Shown: positions 1-11,487, numbered from the stretch's first letter. The stretch is DNA of 64,000 bases from Casuarina equisetifolia (GCA_028551475.1 CM052357.1:25131745-25195744), one strand, 5' to 3'. A program made the numbers and translations. Notes: generated by a model not told the origin, from the sequence alone.

Positions 1-843
1 GAGAGATTAATGGATATGGATGGGACTTCCGAAAACCATAAAGAAATAGAATGGCTAAAATTCCGTTTTTGACGTACATTTAACGGAAAAGGTCGGCTTC
101 ATGAAGCCCCAGATATCTTTTCGGAATTCCGGAAGAGCGCCAGCATATGACAAGGATTTCTCTGCAGCAACCGAAGGCCTGTTACCTGCATTTTTCAATC
201 AATCAATCAAAAATCCTCAGGATAGACGTGCTTTGCAAGCAAATATAACCATGGGCCGTTCAGAAAACCCCGCATTAATGTTTCCCCATATTTTCTTTGC
301 GGATCGTTGCCGGGTGTCAGATTTTCATACATGGTTTCATAGCCTTTTATCAGAGCAGGTGGAGAGGCGGCATTTATAAAGCTCTGTGGGTTTCAGAGGG
401 GGTCGGAGAAGAAGCCTAGTGACTGGCGCCTATAGCTATATTTTGGACAGAATGATGTGCGGTGGGGCCTTTTGGTTCATGCCTCGTTCAGATTCTGTTT
501 CTTTCTTTTTTCTTCTTATTTTCCTTCTTTTCCATTGTTGAAATGCTGCTGGTGGAATTGAGAGCAAATTAATGAGGTTTGGTGAAGTTTCTGATCAGGG
601 AGATACTGATGTATCGAAGTACTTTACTGCACATCCGAGGTACCATAGTTAATGTCCTTAAAACCTCAGCCCTTCCTTTTTATTATCCTAATATAATCCC
701 CATTCCTTTTGCCTGATACTCCCTCCATCATAGGTCGCTTTTCAAGTTGTAATCCTTTGGGTCTCCTTGTCGACCTCACTTTGCTCTCTTCTGGGTTTGT
801 TTCTATTATTCAAAAGTTTGTGGTCCGTTGAAGCTTTCTCGCA
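1..843. other. Spacer and likely promoter/5' leader of the CLE gene
   Basis: I find no supported gene here. The open frame at about 101-379 has no recognisable domain. Pyrimidine-rich stretches (about 495-540 and 760-800) precede the CLE start codon and could be 5' leader. I cannot point to a convincing TATA box. Confidence 0.4.
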
Positions 844-1113
844 ATGAGATTGGGGGAGTTCATGATTCTTCTATGTCTTTTGTCGTTGGCTTTTGATGGC
901 TCTGATGCAGTCGCAAGGATGACCGTCTTCACTGCCACCGGCGGTGCTAAGGACAGAAGCTCAAATGCGAACTTTGAAGCAGTCAACGCGTGCAAGTCCA
1001 GGCGACGACATTGCCGGCCAGAGCAGTTCACTAGGTCTGAGAAGTATAATCACACTTCAGCCGAGGACAAACGAGTTGTTCCTACTGGTCCCAATCCCCT
1101 GCATAACAGGTAG
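844..1113 (+). CDS. CLE: CLE (CLAVATA3/ESR-related) signalling peptide precursor, 89 aa
   Basis: This is an intronless precursor of a small secreted peptide hormone. CLE peptides are cut from the precursor C-terminus and bind leucine-rich-repeat receptor kinases at the cell surface, controlling meristem, vascular or root development. Residues 1-22 form a hydrophobic signal peptide. Residues 23-76 are a variable, basic, low-similarity region, as in the family. Residues 77-88 read RVVPTGPNPLHN (bases 1072-1107), a full match to the 12-residue CLE consensus (R-x-V-P-x-G-P-x-P-L-H-N), followed by one Arg and a TAG stop. Gly6 and the two hydroxylatable prolines (positions 4 and 7) are present. Family knowledge places this motif near the A-type (CLV3/CLE9-13-like) peptides; the exact orthologue is not decidable. 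A possible AATAAA signal lies at 1190-1195. Confidence 0.9.
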   Translation: MRLGEFMILLCLLSLAFDGSDAVARMTVFTATGGAKDRSSNANFEAVNACKSRRRHCRPEQFTRSEKYNHTSAEDKRVVPTGPNPLHNR

Positions 1114-3479
1114 AAATGTAGAGTTTTACGTAGAAGAGATCAAAGCTGCCTGTATTCATGCAGTATCTCTCGTTGTTAACCTTATTGAAAATAAAGATGT
1201 TACTTCTTTATGATAGCCTTACTATTCCTCTCCTTTCTCTTCTCAACTGTCTTAACTATGCAAAGTTTCTGAATTTCTAAACTCAAGTTCCTGAACCACC
1301 ATCAGCATTGGTGCCATATACCAAATTAACACAAGCCAAAAATGCATGGTTCTCAACCTGTATTATAAGTTCTTTTCTTTTCTGTCTTCTCTTCCTTTCT
1401 GATCTTGAACATGAAAACCAATCTATCCGATGCGTAAGTATTCCCACTTTTATGGGAAGGTTCAAGTTCAATGGCAGCAAGCAACACAGGTTTTTCTCCG
1501 TTTTCTTATAATTGCCTAGGGTTCATATCTAATGCATGAAGAGTAGAAGTTCTAGAAAATTATGAGGGAATACCGAAAGGGTAAAAGGAGACAAGAAATT
1601 GATGAGACGTAAGGAAAACGAAGTATATCTTTTTCCTTGCGCGTATCACTGTTTGCAATGTTTTCCCCATAAGGTTGAAGGCATTCAATATGGGTCAGAG
1701 GTGGTTTAATGAGGCCTTTAGCAACTGCAGCAACTGCCCCGAATTGAATTCGAAGCTACTTTTTCCTCGAAGGCAGACAAATCGTATGGTTTTTGTCAGC
1801 AAACTTCGCTTTTTCTATATCTATTGTGAAACCCCTGGGTGGGACTATACGTGCTAGGTGGGTGTTCGTTCCGAAGGAAATAAAGCCGTGGGGTGTTGTG
1901 CATGTTACAGAGGGAAAAGTCAAGGCGGACAGAGAGGAGGGTACTTGAATTCGAGTAGGGAAGAAGACCACCTAGAGAGAGGGGTAGGAAGAATGATTTG
2001 GTCATAATTGTGTCTGCTTTTTTCTCCTTCACTCCTTTTACTGAGTTTTGAGTCTCATAAACCATGATCAGATGACATAATCCCGCTTCAAAGCTGAGCT
2101 CTGGCTTCTGAAGAAGTATAATGCCAGGCCCTTGCTCTTGGTGTCTCCTAATCACAATTCAAGGGGCATATTCCTTGCATCGACAATAAAATAAGCACTA
2201 ACAGTAGTAGTAAACAGTAGAGATGTTCGGTGTGTCAACTTTTTATTTTGAAAAACCAATCCGAGAGAGACAGAGAGGGATTGATGGATTGACGTTTTGT
2301 TAACCAGGTATTCTTGGAGTGGCATTTAATGTTTCAATTACGGATTTCGGTTTACACCACGTCATACACCGAAGATCCACGGGATTCCCCTGACAGTGTA
2401 TTTATAATCGTATGCTTTTCGAACCGGATTTCTCACAAACTTGTTTTGTCTAAATTGTAGTAATTTGGATCGTTATGTAATGAATATATCTGCAGGATTT
2501 AGCTTTTGGGAACAGATTGATCTTAGACCTACAATGTACTTAGTTCATTTTTTTTTTTGGCATACGACAACAATTTGAATTACGTATAACTGGCTGATAA
2601 ATTGCTATTTGGTAACAAATTAAAAATATAATCTATATTTATTTAATTCTGTAATGACTGAATTTGGATTTCAAACTTATGAAACATCAATCAAACATTT
2701 CTCAAACAACTCCATTAATAAATTTGAAGCCCTACTTGACCCCATTTTTTCTCTATTCAGTTTGCATGCCTTATCTCTATCGATCATTTGAAGTGGATAT
2801 TAGTGTTGCAGAGATGCTGAGATAATCATAGGTCTAAGAAGTGCTTCTATGTAACAATGACTTACCAATAAAGTTGTTAGATGCTTAACAACGAAAACAA
2901 GCTTCTAAGATGAAGTTAAGATAGATGTAAGTGATAAAGAGACAGTGTGAATGCCTAAAGGTTAGTATCCATTTTAATGGTTATTTAAAGAAGCTAGCTA
3001 AGAGGGGCCGAGGATTCAATGATAAACTAGTTAGAGGAAGGAATAGAAGTGAAAGAATTATTTATAGTTTATACAAATGACTCAAAATAGTTTTCCACAT
3101 TGTTTTATCACAATTAGAAGGCTCATTTCTTCTCTAAATCAGCTTGTAAGATAAAATGCATTCACATATAAGGAGCACAATATGCATAGATATTAACAAT
3201 CTTGAATATACATTTGGCTTTCAATACACTCCTTCACTCAAAGCTTGAGGACACATTTTCTATGGACACATACTCTATGAACAAAGGGATGACTCACTTA
3301 AAACTTAAGTTTTAATACTATATTAATAGATTTATTTCTCCCTTTAAAAATTGATTTGTAATAGGGGAATACAGTGAGGATGGATGGTAGCCCAAGAAGA
3401 GTGGTTCCGGGTGATGGAAAGGGTGTGATTGGGTTAGTAAAAACTTCTAATTTTCCTCTTTTGAATATTTTTGTTAGAA

Positions 3480-3690
3480 ATGTAAATGTACATTAATTTT
3501 TATTAATGTACATAAACGTATGGGTATATCCTAATATTACAATAAATGTGAAAAGGTACAGAAAGATGAAGGTTAGAAACCTCCAATCTCACTCAAAATA
3601 ATATTTCATTAAGAGAATTTTATATTTTTAAATAAATTTTTTTTCCTCATACAATCTTCCTTACTTTTACCAACATGATTACAATATTAA
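3480..3690 (-). mobile_element. Degraded LINE 3'-end fragment
   Basis: This stretch aligns by eye with the better preserved LINE 3' end at 20.34-20.53 kb. Shared stretches include the 'tcctaatattacaa' versus 'ctccagtattacaa' core, 'ggttagaaacctccaa' versus 'agttagaagcctccaa', and 'ctcactcaaaataat.tttcatt.agag'. No reading frame survives. The orientation (minus) follows from the 20-kb copy. Confidence 0.5.
3486..3513. repeat. Perfect 11-bp inverted repeat (hairpin)
   Basis: The arms ATGTACATTAA (3486-3496) and TTAATGTACAT (3503-3513) are perfect complements separated by a 6-base T-rich loop. It lies at the edge of the LINE fragment. It is too short for a miRNA precursor and is probably a chance or element-end palindrome. 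Confidence 0.6.
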
Positions 3691-5519
3691 GATAATTCAC
3701 ATAAAAGATGAGTAGTTAGGTTCACCTAGTCACTGACACTTATGTCCACTTTCCACAAGCCAAATAAGTCATAGATTTTTTTCGAATATCAAAACAACAA
3801 TGAATTACAAAGATTACACAATGTCAACCTATCAACTCCATTTTTTCCTTTACCAAAATAACTATACTTAACATGTGCGCTTAGCTCCTCAAGGACAACG
3901 ACAATAATGCTCCAAAAGCCTCAAATACAGATGAAAAGAATCAATTTCAGCAAGTTTTAAACTTGTTTCTCTCACAAATTGGAGCTTCATATTTGCTGCA
4001 AGAAAAAAAAATAGTAATATATGGGTCTCACTCTATATGAGAGTACTTGCAACATATATTAAATGTACAAGATGAATTGAAAACTTCATGGTATAGCCAA
4101 AAGCTCAAGATCGAGGGTTCTTCATCCCGACTTCATTAAATTCTTCGATTTCAATTGTAGGAAGATAGCTGTTACTTGCAGTCATAAAGCCGACCACTTG
4201 AAATCATGGAAAAGCGAGCAAATCATCAAAGAATCATTTAAACAAAGGCAAGGCGTAGGGTTCGCCAAAAAAGTGAAACCTATTTGCGAGCTTTAAATCA
4301 TAGACGCGTTTCATTCTGGCAAGAAATGACATCATTTCCGCGACAATCAGTGTCATTCCACTCATGAAGTATGTATGGTCAACTTGTGTGCTCTTTGGTA
4401 AAACAATGTCATGAGTCTGCCCTTTTACCTTGCTTAACGCTTCAAACAACAGTAGTTAAAGTTGAGCATAAACACATCTTTTAGCCTTCAAAACTACAAT
4501 GTTTTTACCTAAAACTTAGCCCACGAGTTATAGGCACGTACTTGTGAATATCTGGGAAAAGTAGTACAATATTTTTCAGCATAATCTCAAAAAAGCTTTT
4601 CAAAAAGACATGCCAAATATATTGGTCACTTGTGTTTGAGCATATGGGATAGTGAATTTTACTCCATGTTTAATTTACATTCCTGGTAGAAAAGGCCGCT
4701 CGTATAATGATTCAAAGCAAGTTTATTTGTTACACGTAATTTTCTGATCTATGGTATAAAATTTTCTTCATGGTGGGTTTATACGTAGGCAGCAAAATTG
4801 CATATTCAAATTTCATTCCACTATTTGTCATAATTTGTTACAGTATTTGAGCAAAACTCAAAAATATTATCTCTATAATATCAAATATCCTTATTCTTCT
4901 GAAACAACTTCAAACACACAAGAAAAACCATGATAAACAAGAATATTCATTAGACTGTGTTCATAGCACATATTTATTTTTCAAATTTTTTTCTATACTC
5001 GGTTATTTATCTTCATCAAACCAATAGTCACATTAACAAATGCCTAGGAGCAAAATAAACTCATATAGTGGTAAGTGAGAACCACATCCATATTTCAACA
5101 ACTAATATAGTTTTTGCAGATAAATAAGCAATTTTTTATATGTAAGTCAACCTCTCTCAAAGCTTTTAATGTTATTGCTTGTGGAAAAACTTTATTTCAT
5201 AAAAAGAATAAAGTAACTAACTTTTATTAGAGATGGAAATTAAATAAAATAAAGCAAACAGGACTTACTTTTTATAATGAGAAAAATGAATATTGTCACG
5301 GGTTCTTGGCATCAAATTTCCAGACTACCAAACAAAAAAGTAGAAGACAGGGAAACCCTTCCACCTCGTGATAATGAATTAATTAAAACGTAACGGCAAT
5401 TCCCTTTGGCCAATCTATAGATCCACGACTCATGAAAAGAAACTGTTCTTGATGGAAGAGCAGGCATAAGGACTTAAACTTGATTGCGTTTCTCCATTTT
5501 GCACCGGTTGGCTCCAAAA

Positions 5520-6047
5520 ATGAAAGCCTCTACTTTTGTGTCTCTCTCTCTGCTCTTGGCCTTCTTCTTCATCCGTCCATCGCATGCTGAAACTGCTCAG
5601 GTTTCTGCACTGTTGCAGCGTGTATGTAATAAGACAGCATATTACTCCTTCTGTGTTGACTCTCTCTGCAGCGACCCTCGCGCCCCAGATGCCGACCGGT
5701 TCGTGCTCGCCGACGTCTCATTCCGGTTAGCATACCGGAATGCGTCCAGCACCCAAGACCACATTGATAAGATGCTTAATCTTACTGCCCCAGGCGAAAG
5801 CAAGCGTCTCCAACAGTGTAGGCGTGACTACAAGGAGGCCATTACCGCGTTGGAAAAGGCCTACGGTGATCTGGACACTGAAACCTACTTCGACTTGGCA
5901 GATTTGGCCGGTGCCGCTGCCCATGCCGCTGCTGATTGTCAAGCCGCTATCAATGGTACCAATTCCTTGCTTGTTCCCATGAACAACAATATGAAGCGCC
6001 TTTCAGAAATTTGCGTTGTCATCTCTAAACTCTTTACAGGTTCTTAA
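5520..6047 (+). CDS. Plant invertase/pectin methylesterase inhibitor-like protein (PMEI domain), 175 aa
   Basis: This is a secreted four-helix-bundle inhibitor of the PMEI/invertase-inhibitor family, which acts in the apoplast (or vacuole) on pectin methylesterases or acid invertases. The first ATG is at 5520; reading further upstream would require a TTG start. Residues 1-23 form a signal peptide ending SHA. The family's four conserved cysteines are at 36 and 45 (alpha-hairpin disulfide) and 100 and 140 (bundle disulfide), with additional Cys at 50 and 165. Four N-glycosylation sequons occur at about 37, 74, 87 and 145. The Ala-rich helix before Cys140 (DLAGAAAHAAADCQAAI) is typical. Length is usual and the gene is intronless, as is common. 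Sequence alone does not tell which enzyme it inhibits. Confidence 0.88.
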   Translation: MKASTFVSLSLLLAFFFIRPSHAETAQVSALLQRVCNKTAYYSFCVDSLCSDPRAPDADRFVLADVSFRLAYRNASSTQDHIDKMLNLTAPGESKRLQQCRRDYKEAITALEKAYGDLDTETYFDLADLAGAAAHAAADCQAAINGTNSLLVPMNNNMKRLSEICVVISKLFTGS

Positions 6048-7195
6048 TCTGCGAGACTCAAGGTTTCTATTCGGCCTAATAGAATTCAAGGCTTGGAACC
6101 GTAATTAATATATGAATATGATGGAAATAACCTTTCTCTACTCTCTTTTCTTGTTGTCCCTTCACTTTTATCTCCTGAATCTCGCATTTTCAATCGTGGA
6201 GGTGGGATAGCCGCCTTGTGGCTCTCACATGTAAACAAAGGTTGAAAACTATTGCTGCCCTGACATTAATGAATAGTGTTGGTTCTGCTCAAAACGATAT
6301 GTGTAATATCAAGTGGCATTAAGAATTGTACCTACAAACTGCCGACAATTTTGAGGTAGGGCAGTGTTGCGTGTTTAGATAGGGATAACATCTTTAAACG
6401 CTGGTTAATTGTATAGTGGTTGGCTCTTTTTGTTTTGTTGTTATTATTTCTGCACGGAATTCCCAAGGACTTGCTTTGTTGGTTTCGCCGTTTCATTCGC
6501 CACCACCCACTTTGTCATCAGTGTGAACATCAGCCACAGGATGACAAAGCTTCGTCAGACACTGGCAGCGGCATGGATTTACACTGACTATAATAAATGA
6601 GCGTTACGTGAAAAAGGAAATGCTAGGTCCGGGAGAAGATCATGTTATATGGCAACAGCAGAATGCCACTCCCTCCCCTACTCCCATAGATCTATAGTAC
6701 TGCAATTGCAGGACTAAGAGTAATCTTAAATGATCATTAAATGAAAAATGAAGTGGGGGGTAAAAGGGGGGAAGGGGAGGGAGGGGGTGTGGCTGTCTCA
6801 GATTTATCTTTATTTACACCACCCAGTGATGTTCAACAAGTACGTAATCAAGGGCTAGTTAGATGATCCGTAGTGTTGGGAGATAAGCATGGATCATTTA
6901 GCTCATATTAGTCTACACCTCATATGCCTCTGAGCCCTTGTCCCTCTTAGCCTTAAATGCCACTGTGAACCTCTTCTCCACTCTAAGCTACTGCGTCATT
7001 TTGAACTTCACTCTTATGGATTCCTACACTTAAAACTAGTGTGAACTCTGAACCTCACCATGTTAGTAAACTTCCCGTAAGTCTCGCCATACCCCTTCAA
7101 GCCTCATCAAACCTTGGGCCTTATCACGTCTTTGGAGTTCACGGCAGTTTACTGCATGTCTATGGTCTTTATTGTGCCTCAATGTATATCTTCAA
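6048..7195. other. Spacer downstream of the PMEI-like gene
   Basis: No gene is supported. The 3' UTR of the inhibitor probably occupies the first 100-200 bases. A strong G-run tract at 6755-6787 is listed separately. From about 6890 onward the sequence becomes rich in CCTC/CTCA words that grade into the minisatellite. Confidence 0.4.
6755..6787 (+). other. G-rich tract with G-quadruplex potential
   Basis: Five runs of 3-6 guanines (G6, G6, G4, G3, G5) are separated by loops of only 1-5 bases within 33 bases of an otherwise AT-rich region. This fits the usual G3+N1-7 quadruplex rule on the plus strand. It lies about 700 bases downstream of the inhibitor gene. No function can be inferred. Confidence 0.6.
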
Positions 7196-7410
7196 CCTCA
7201 TTGCCCCTCACCACGTTTCTTGGCATCATTGTGGCTCATTGCGCATTGCCAAACTCACCATGCCTCACGCAAATCGGCAAGTCTCGTTGTGCCGCATCAC
7301 GTGTCTTCTAGACTTGTTGCGCCTCAACGTGTGTCTATTGGCCTCGTTGCTCCTCACTAAAGGTCCTAGGTCTTGTCGCAACTCACTGTTGGTCCACAAG
7401 CATTATCACA
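7196..7410. repeat. Degenerate ~30-bp tandem repeat (minisatellite)
   Basis: About seven diverged units of 27-31 bases follow one another, with a core like 'gtctcgttgcgcctca.cgtgt.t'. The clearest units start at 7281, 7311, 7341 and 7370. The repeats lack in-frame stops in one phase, which explains the long open frame over 7041-7481; no protein family is recognisable. Confidence 0.6.
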
Positions 7411-7800
7411 CTTACTACACGGGGACGCATTTGCACCACACAGCTCTCTACTGTACATGTGGGTTACAATCCAGCATTTAAAACCAACAATTAGGACCCA
7501 AATTCCGAGGAAGGAAAAGACAAAAGAAGAACACCCTAAATTGCCTCTAGGAGTTTCTTTGTTTACAACAACCCGATTCTTCCCTTCCTACAACCTTGTT
7601 CCGATACCCATTTTTGAGAAATAATTGTGGGTCATGCAACACATTCACATATACCAGCATAAGAACACCAAGAATTTTAGGTGGCTCAAGATAAATCAAT
7701 TCATGTGTTTATAAGAAAAATTAATCTATTACTATTTAAGAAATTTTATTCACACAAAAGCCATTAGAGAATTTTACCTTTGTGGTGACTCTCTCTTTTT
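7411..7800. other. Spacer
   Basis: Nothing recognisable between the minisatellite and the duplicated LINE-derived region. Confidence 0.4.
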
Positions 7801-8925
7801 TGGTTCATTGTGATAGCCTCCCAACAAACCTGGGATTCCTAAGCCTCGTATTTATAGGCAACTAGGGAGAAATCCTAAATAATAAAATTATCTTTTCCCC
7901 AATTTTTTTGACTCCATAACTAACAATCTCCTATTTAAAGTCAAAATTGGTATAATACTCCTAAACTATTGGATAAATTGTTTCTAAAGACCCACTTGCT
8001 TCAAGGCATTCATCTTTTCTTTCATGGCATGTTCCCACTTGATCTTTTTTTATTTTATTTTATGAATATGTGAGTTTATTCATTTAAGAATAAAAAAAAT
8101 ATAAAAGCTTCAAATATATCCCATTATTACAATTCATTTAAGAAAATACTAAGTTTGGAATCCTCCAACTATAGTACAATAAAATTTTGTTTTAATAAAC
8201 ATCTAAATTTATTCATCGAAAAATAAAAGAGTACAAAAGCCTAGGGATATACCTATCATTACAATTTATCTAAGAAAAAATTAAATTTAGAATTTTCTAA
8301 TTATGACACAATAAAACATTCACCTAAGAAAGTTTAATGTTCTTCCAAATAATTTTGGTTCATTGTGATAGCTTCCAAATAAACCTAAGATTCCTAAGCA
8401 TTATATTCATAGGCAACTTGGGAGAAACCCTAAATAATAAAATTATCTTTTCCTTCAATTTTTTTGACTCCATAACTAACAATCTCCTAGTTAAAGTCAA
8501 AATTGGTATAAGAGAATCCTCCTAATTTATCTCCTAAACTATTGGATAAATTGCTTCTAAAGGCCCACTTGCTTCAAGGCATTCATTTTTTCTTTCATGG
8601 CATGTTCCCACTTGATCTTCTTTTTTTTTTAATGAATATGTGAGTTTATTCATCTAAGAATAAAATAATATAAAAGCTTTGAGTATATCCCATCATTACA
8701 ATTCATTAAGAGAATACTGAGTTTGGAATCTTCTAGCTATGACATAATAATTTTTATTTTATTTTATAAATATATGAGTTTATTCATTAAAGAATAAAAG
8801 AGTATAAAAACTTAGGGAAATACTCCAATATTATAATTTATCTAAAAGAAAATCAAATTTGAAATCCTTCTACTACGGCACAATAAAATATTTACTTGAA
8901 AAAGTTTAATGTTTCTAAATAAAGA
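7801..8925. repeat. Direct tandem duplication of a ~560-bp unit
   Basis: Two head-to-tail copies start with 'tggttcattgtgatag' at 7801 and 8356. They share long near-identical stretches, such as 'ctccataactaacaatctcct' and 'ccacttgcttcaaggcattcat'. The offset between copies is 555 bases at the left end and about 570 near the right end. Each copy contains two short LINE 3'-end-like segments. Divergence indicates an old duplication. Confidence 0.8.
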
Positions 8926-9440
8926 TATTTTTTCATATACTACTTTCTTGACTCTAACTACTAAAATTGGTGTTTCAATAGTCTTATTTGAAAATGTCTA
9001 CAATTTTGTTCAAACCATATACAATACATACAAACTAAAAAAGAAAGTTTAAAAAGTTTTGTATCCAAATATTTTCTATTAGTTATTTTAATCATCCATT
9101 ACAGTTCAAAATTTCAATTGTTGATGTTCTTACAAATGCGTTGTTGCACAAGAATACTTCACCAATGTTCTTAAATAGAAATACTCTCTCACATACTACT
9201 TTTATGGTTCTAGCTAATAAAATTGGTATTTTAATTGTCTTATTTTGGAAACTTTTATTATTTCGTTTAGACCATATTCAATAGACATATACTAAGAAAG
9301 AAAGTTAATAAGTTTTATAGCCAAATTTTTTCCTTTAAGTGCTTTAATCATTCATTGCAATTTAGAGTTCTAATTGTTGATAATTCTATGAAGGCCTTGT
9401 TGTACAAAGACACTTTGTCAAATTTGTTCAATCCAAGTAC
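8040..9440 (-). mobile_element. Array of decayed LINE 3' ends
   Basis: At least five partial copies of the 3' end of a non-LTR retrotransposon lie in the same (minus) orientation. Segments 8050-8150, 8195-8345, 8630-8750 and 8755-8925 match the terminal part ('gagtacaaaagc..aggg.tat..c.attacaat'). Segments 8925-9170 and 9175-9430 extend upstream into the zf-RVT region. On the minus strand, 9011-9040 reads CMYCIWFEQN and 9265-9300 reads IW-S-K-R-N-N, decayed forms of the CIYCIWAERN motif in the 20-kb copy. Frames are broken throughout. Confidence 0.7.
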
Positions 9441-9452
9441 ACTAAAAAAAAT

Positions 9453-10045
9453 AAGTGTGACCTGTATTCAAATTGATAGTCACATAAATTACAAGATAGG
9501 TCAATTGAAGTGAACTATCGAGATATCACTTATGCTATAAGAAGTTTATTCCTACATACTAGTCATCCAATAAAGTTATGTTTGCTAATTCCACATTACC
9601 ATATCAAGTCTTGTCATTCAACTTCAACATTAACTTGGTGCAATTCCTAATTTGTTTTTTTACAATAATAAAAAGGTTTGGAGAGCGTAGATGTGAAAAT
9701 TTATTATAGCTTGAGAAAATTTCCCTAACTCCATGTTATATGTCTTTTATAACTTGCTTAAGAAAACATTAAAAAAAAAGTGTGACCTTCTTTCAAATTG
9801 AAAACCATAGAAATTACAATACATGTTAATTGAGAGGAGTTATCGAAGTATCACTTTTGTTATAGGAAGTTTGTTTTTACATATGAGTCATCCAATAAAG
9901 TTGTGTTTGCTTATTCTACGTGACTATATCAAATCATATTATTCAACCTCAACATTGACTTAGTACAATTCCTTATATATCTCTTTATAACAATAAGAAG
10001 TTTTGAAAAGTATAAATGTAAAAATTTGCCATAACTTAAGTAGAC
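9453..10045. repeat. Direct tandem duplication of a ~325-bp unit
   Basis: The copies begin with 'aagtgtgacct' at 9453 and 9778 and share many blocks, such as 'tcatccaataaagtt.tgttt' and 'tcaac.tcaacatt.actt'. Divergence is moderate. It directly follows the LINE array and may be part of the same duplicated landscape. No reading frame is kept. Confidence 0.7.
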
Positions 10046-10360
10046 CTCTCCAACTCCAAGGCATATTTCATTTGATGTAAAAATGCATACTTGAAGTTCT
10101 CCTCCATTTAATATTATGAATCCATCTACTTTATAAGAATGAACTTGAATAATTGATGAGATTCCAAAGTGATTGTCCTAATAGAATTTTATTCCACATT
10201 TTAAGGTCTAGTAGTCTAAGTCTTCCTTCCAAGTTCCCACTTGACTTTTATCTCTAATTACAATGTTTTTTCTAAGATTTCTTAAGCCTATCATCCTCTT
10301 GTAGATCTTTATCTTTCTAAGCCTTACATTCTTGTTAGCCTTGTGTGTCTATTGTCCATT

Positions 10361-10522
10361 ATGAGTAAGGTATTGGTTACATGCTTGATCTACAAGCTTA
10401 TTGTGATTTTAATCATAAGAGGCTTCCTATGAGTATAATATTGGTTACAAGCTTAAATTACAAGTTTATTGTGATTTTAATTATAAAAGGCTCCCCATGA
10501 GTAAAATTTTGGCTACAAGGTT
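10361..10522. repeat. 68-bp tandem repeat, 2.4 copies
   Basis: Units start with 'atgagta' at 10361, 10429 and 10497 and contain 'attggttaca.gctt.a..tacaag.ttattgtgattttaat.ataa'. The period is 68 bases. It abuts the copia RNase H remnant, so it may be part of that element's decayed body. Confidence 0.75.
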
Positions 10523-10552
10523 TTGTGTGAAACTTAGTAAGTAGTTAATTTC

Positions 10553-10808
10553 TTGGAAATGTGAGAAGCAACCCATAATTTCTCAACCTTCTACAAAAGT
10601 TGAATATTGTGCTATGGCATTTACTTCATATAAAGTAATGTGGATATTGGTGCCCCTTGACGATATATTGTTACATTCCTTACATATATATATATATTGC
10701 AATAATGAGTTTGTAATAAAAATAACTACTAAATCGTATGCCACGAGGAAACAAAGCACATTGAAAGCTAAAAGAATTATTCTCACAACTCATGTATCTA
10801 CCAAATAG
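10553..10808 (+). mobile_element. Ty1/copia retrotransposon remnant (RNase H part of pol)
   Basis: The plus-strand translation gives W-K-C-E-K-Q-P followed by SQPSTKVEYCAMA, a clear match to the copia RNase H signature (K-Q..V..SS-T-E-A-E-Y-R-A-M-A). Downstream, CNNEFVIKI corresponds to the usual C-D-N-x-x-A-I block. Several conserved residues are changed and no flanking integrase, reverse transcriptase or LTRs are intact. It is a dead fragment. Confidence 0.8.
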
Positions 10809-11487
10809 TAGCCAATAGATTTATTCATTGGCCTTAGGTATTTGACAACATCATTTTTCACGTGGCAAGATGGGAACATTTAACTTGCGTAAAACAGCAA
10901 CTCGAGGGGGAGGCGGGTTGAGAAAATGGTACCATTATCCCTCGCAGACCTTGTCATTAGCCAGATCATGTTATTATCCCGTGGACATTAGCATGGCAAG
11001 GAGTATTCTATTAACCATCATGTATTTTTCGTTGTATATTGCGATTCTTTATTCTTTGGCTTGTACAAACCAATTCGTTGGAACCGATTATTTCTTTTTG
11101 TAGCCATGTAAATTAACGCATACTTATAATCCAAATTGCTTAGTTATCATGCAATTTGTTTTAGTCTCGACAACAAGGTATGCGTTGGTTGAAACACATA
11201 TGCAACTTACCAAACTTCCTTAATCTGTTTGTAATCAGAGTAATCAAAAGATTTCATGTCATATTGTAAATCGTAAACTTCACACCTGCAAATTATTAAA
11301 GAATTTGCCACCCCATAACTTATCGATAAGTATATAGTCGAGAAACATAAAGGAAAAGGGAATAACAAAGAAAACAGAGAAGAACAAGAGAAAGCATATT
11401 GCACATTTATGTAGCTGTGTTGAAACACTAGAATCGGTTCTGCCTTTTGTTATCCCTATAAAAAGAATTGGCAACTTAAAATTGCTC
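10809..11487. other. Spacer downstream of the receptor-like kinase gene
   Basis: No gene is supported. The portion next to 11488 should hold the kinase 3' UTR (minus strand). Open frames on both strands lack recognisable domains. Confidence 0.4.

Larger units (their letters stand above)
1114..5519. other. AT-rich spacer between the CLE and PMEI-like genes
   Basis: No gene is supported in these 4.4 kb. The long open frames at 1756-2155 and 4234-4449 have no recognised domain, and the second begins with TTG. A degraded LINE 3' end at about 3480-3690 and a perfect short hairpin at 3486-3513 are listed separately. The last ~150 bases before 5520 are presumably the promoter and leader of the inhibitor gene; a CCAAT sequence occurs near 5409. 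Confidence 0.5.

Noticed and set aside
4234-4449. 71-codon minus-strand frame with protein-like composition
   Set aside because: TTG start, no recognised motif and no neighbouring exon with matching splice sites.
7041-7481. 146-codon plus-strand open frame
   Set aside because: It is explained by a degenerate ~30-bp tandem repeat and has no ATG start in good context or known domain.
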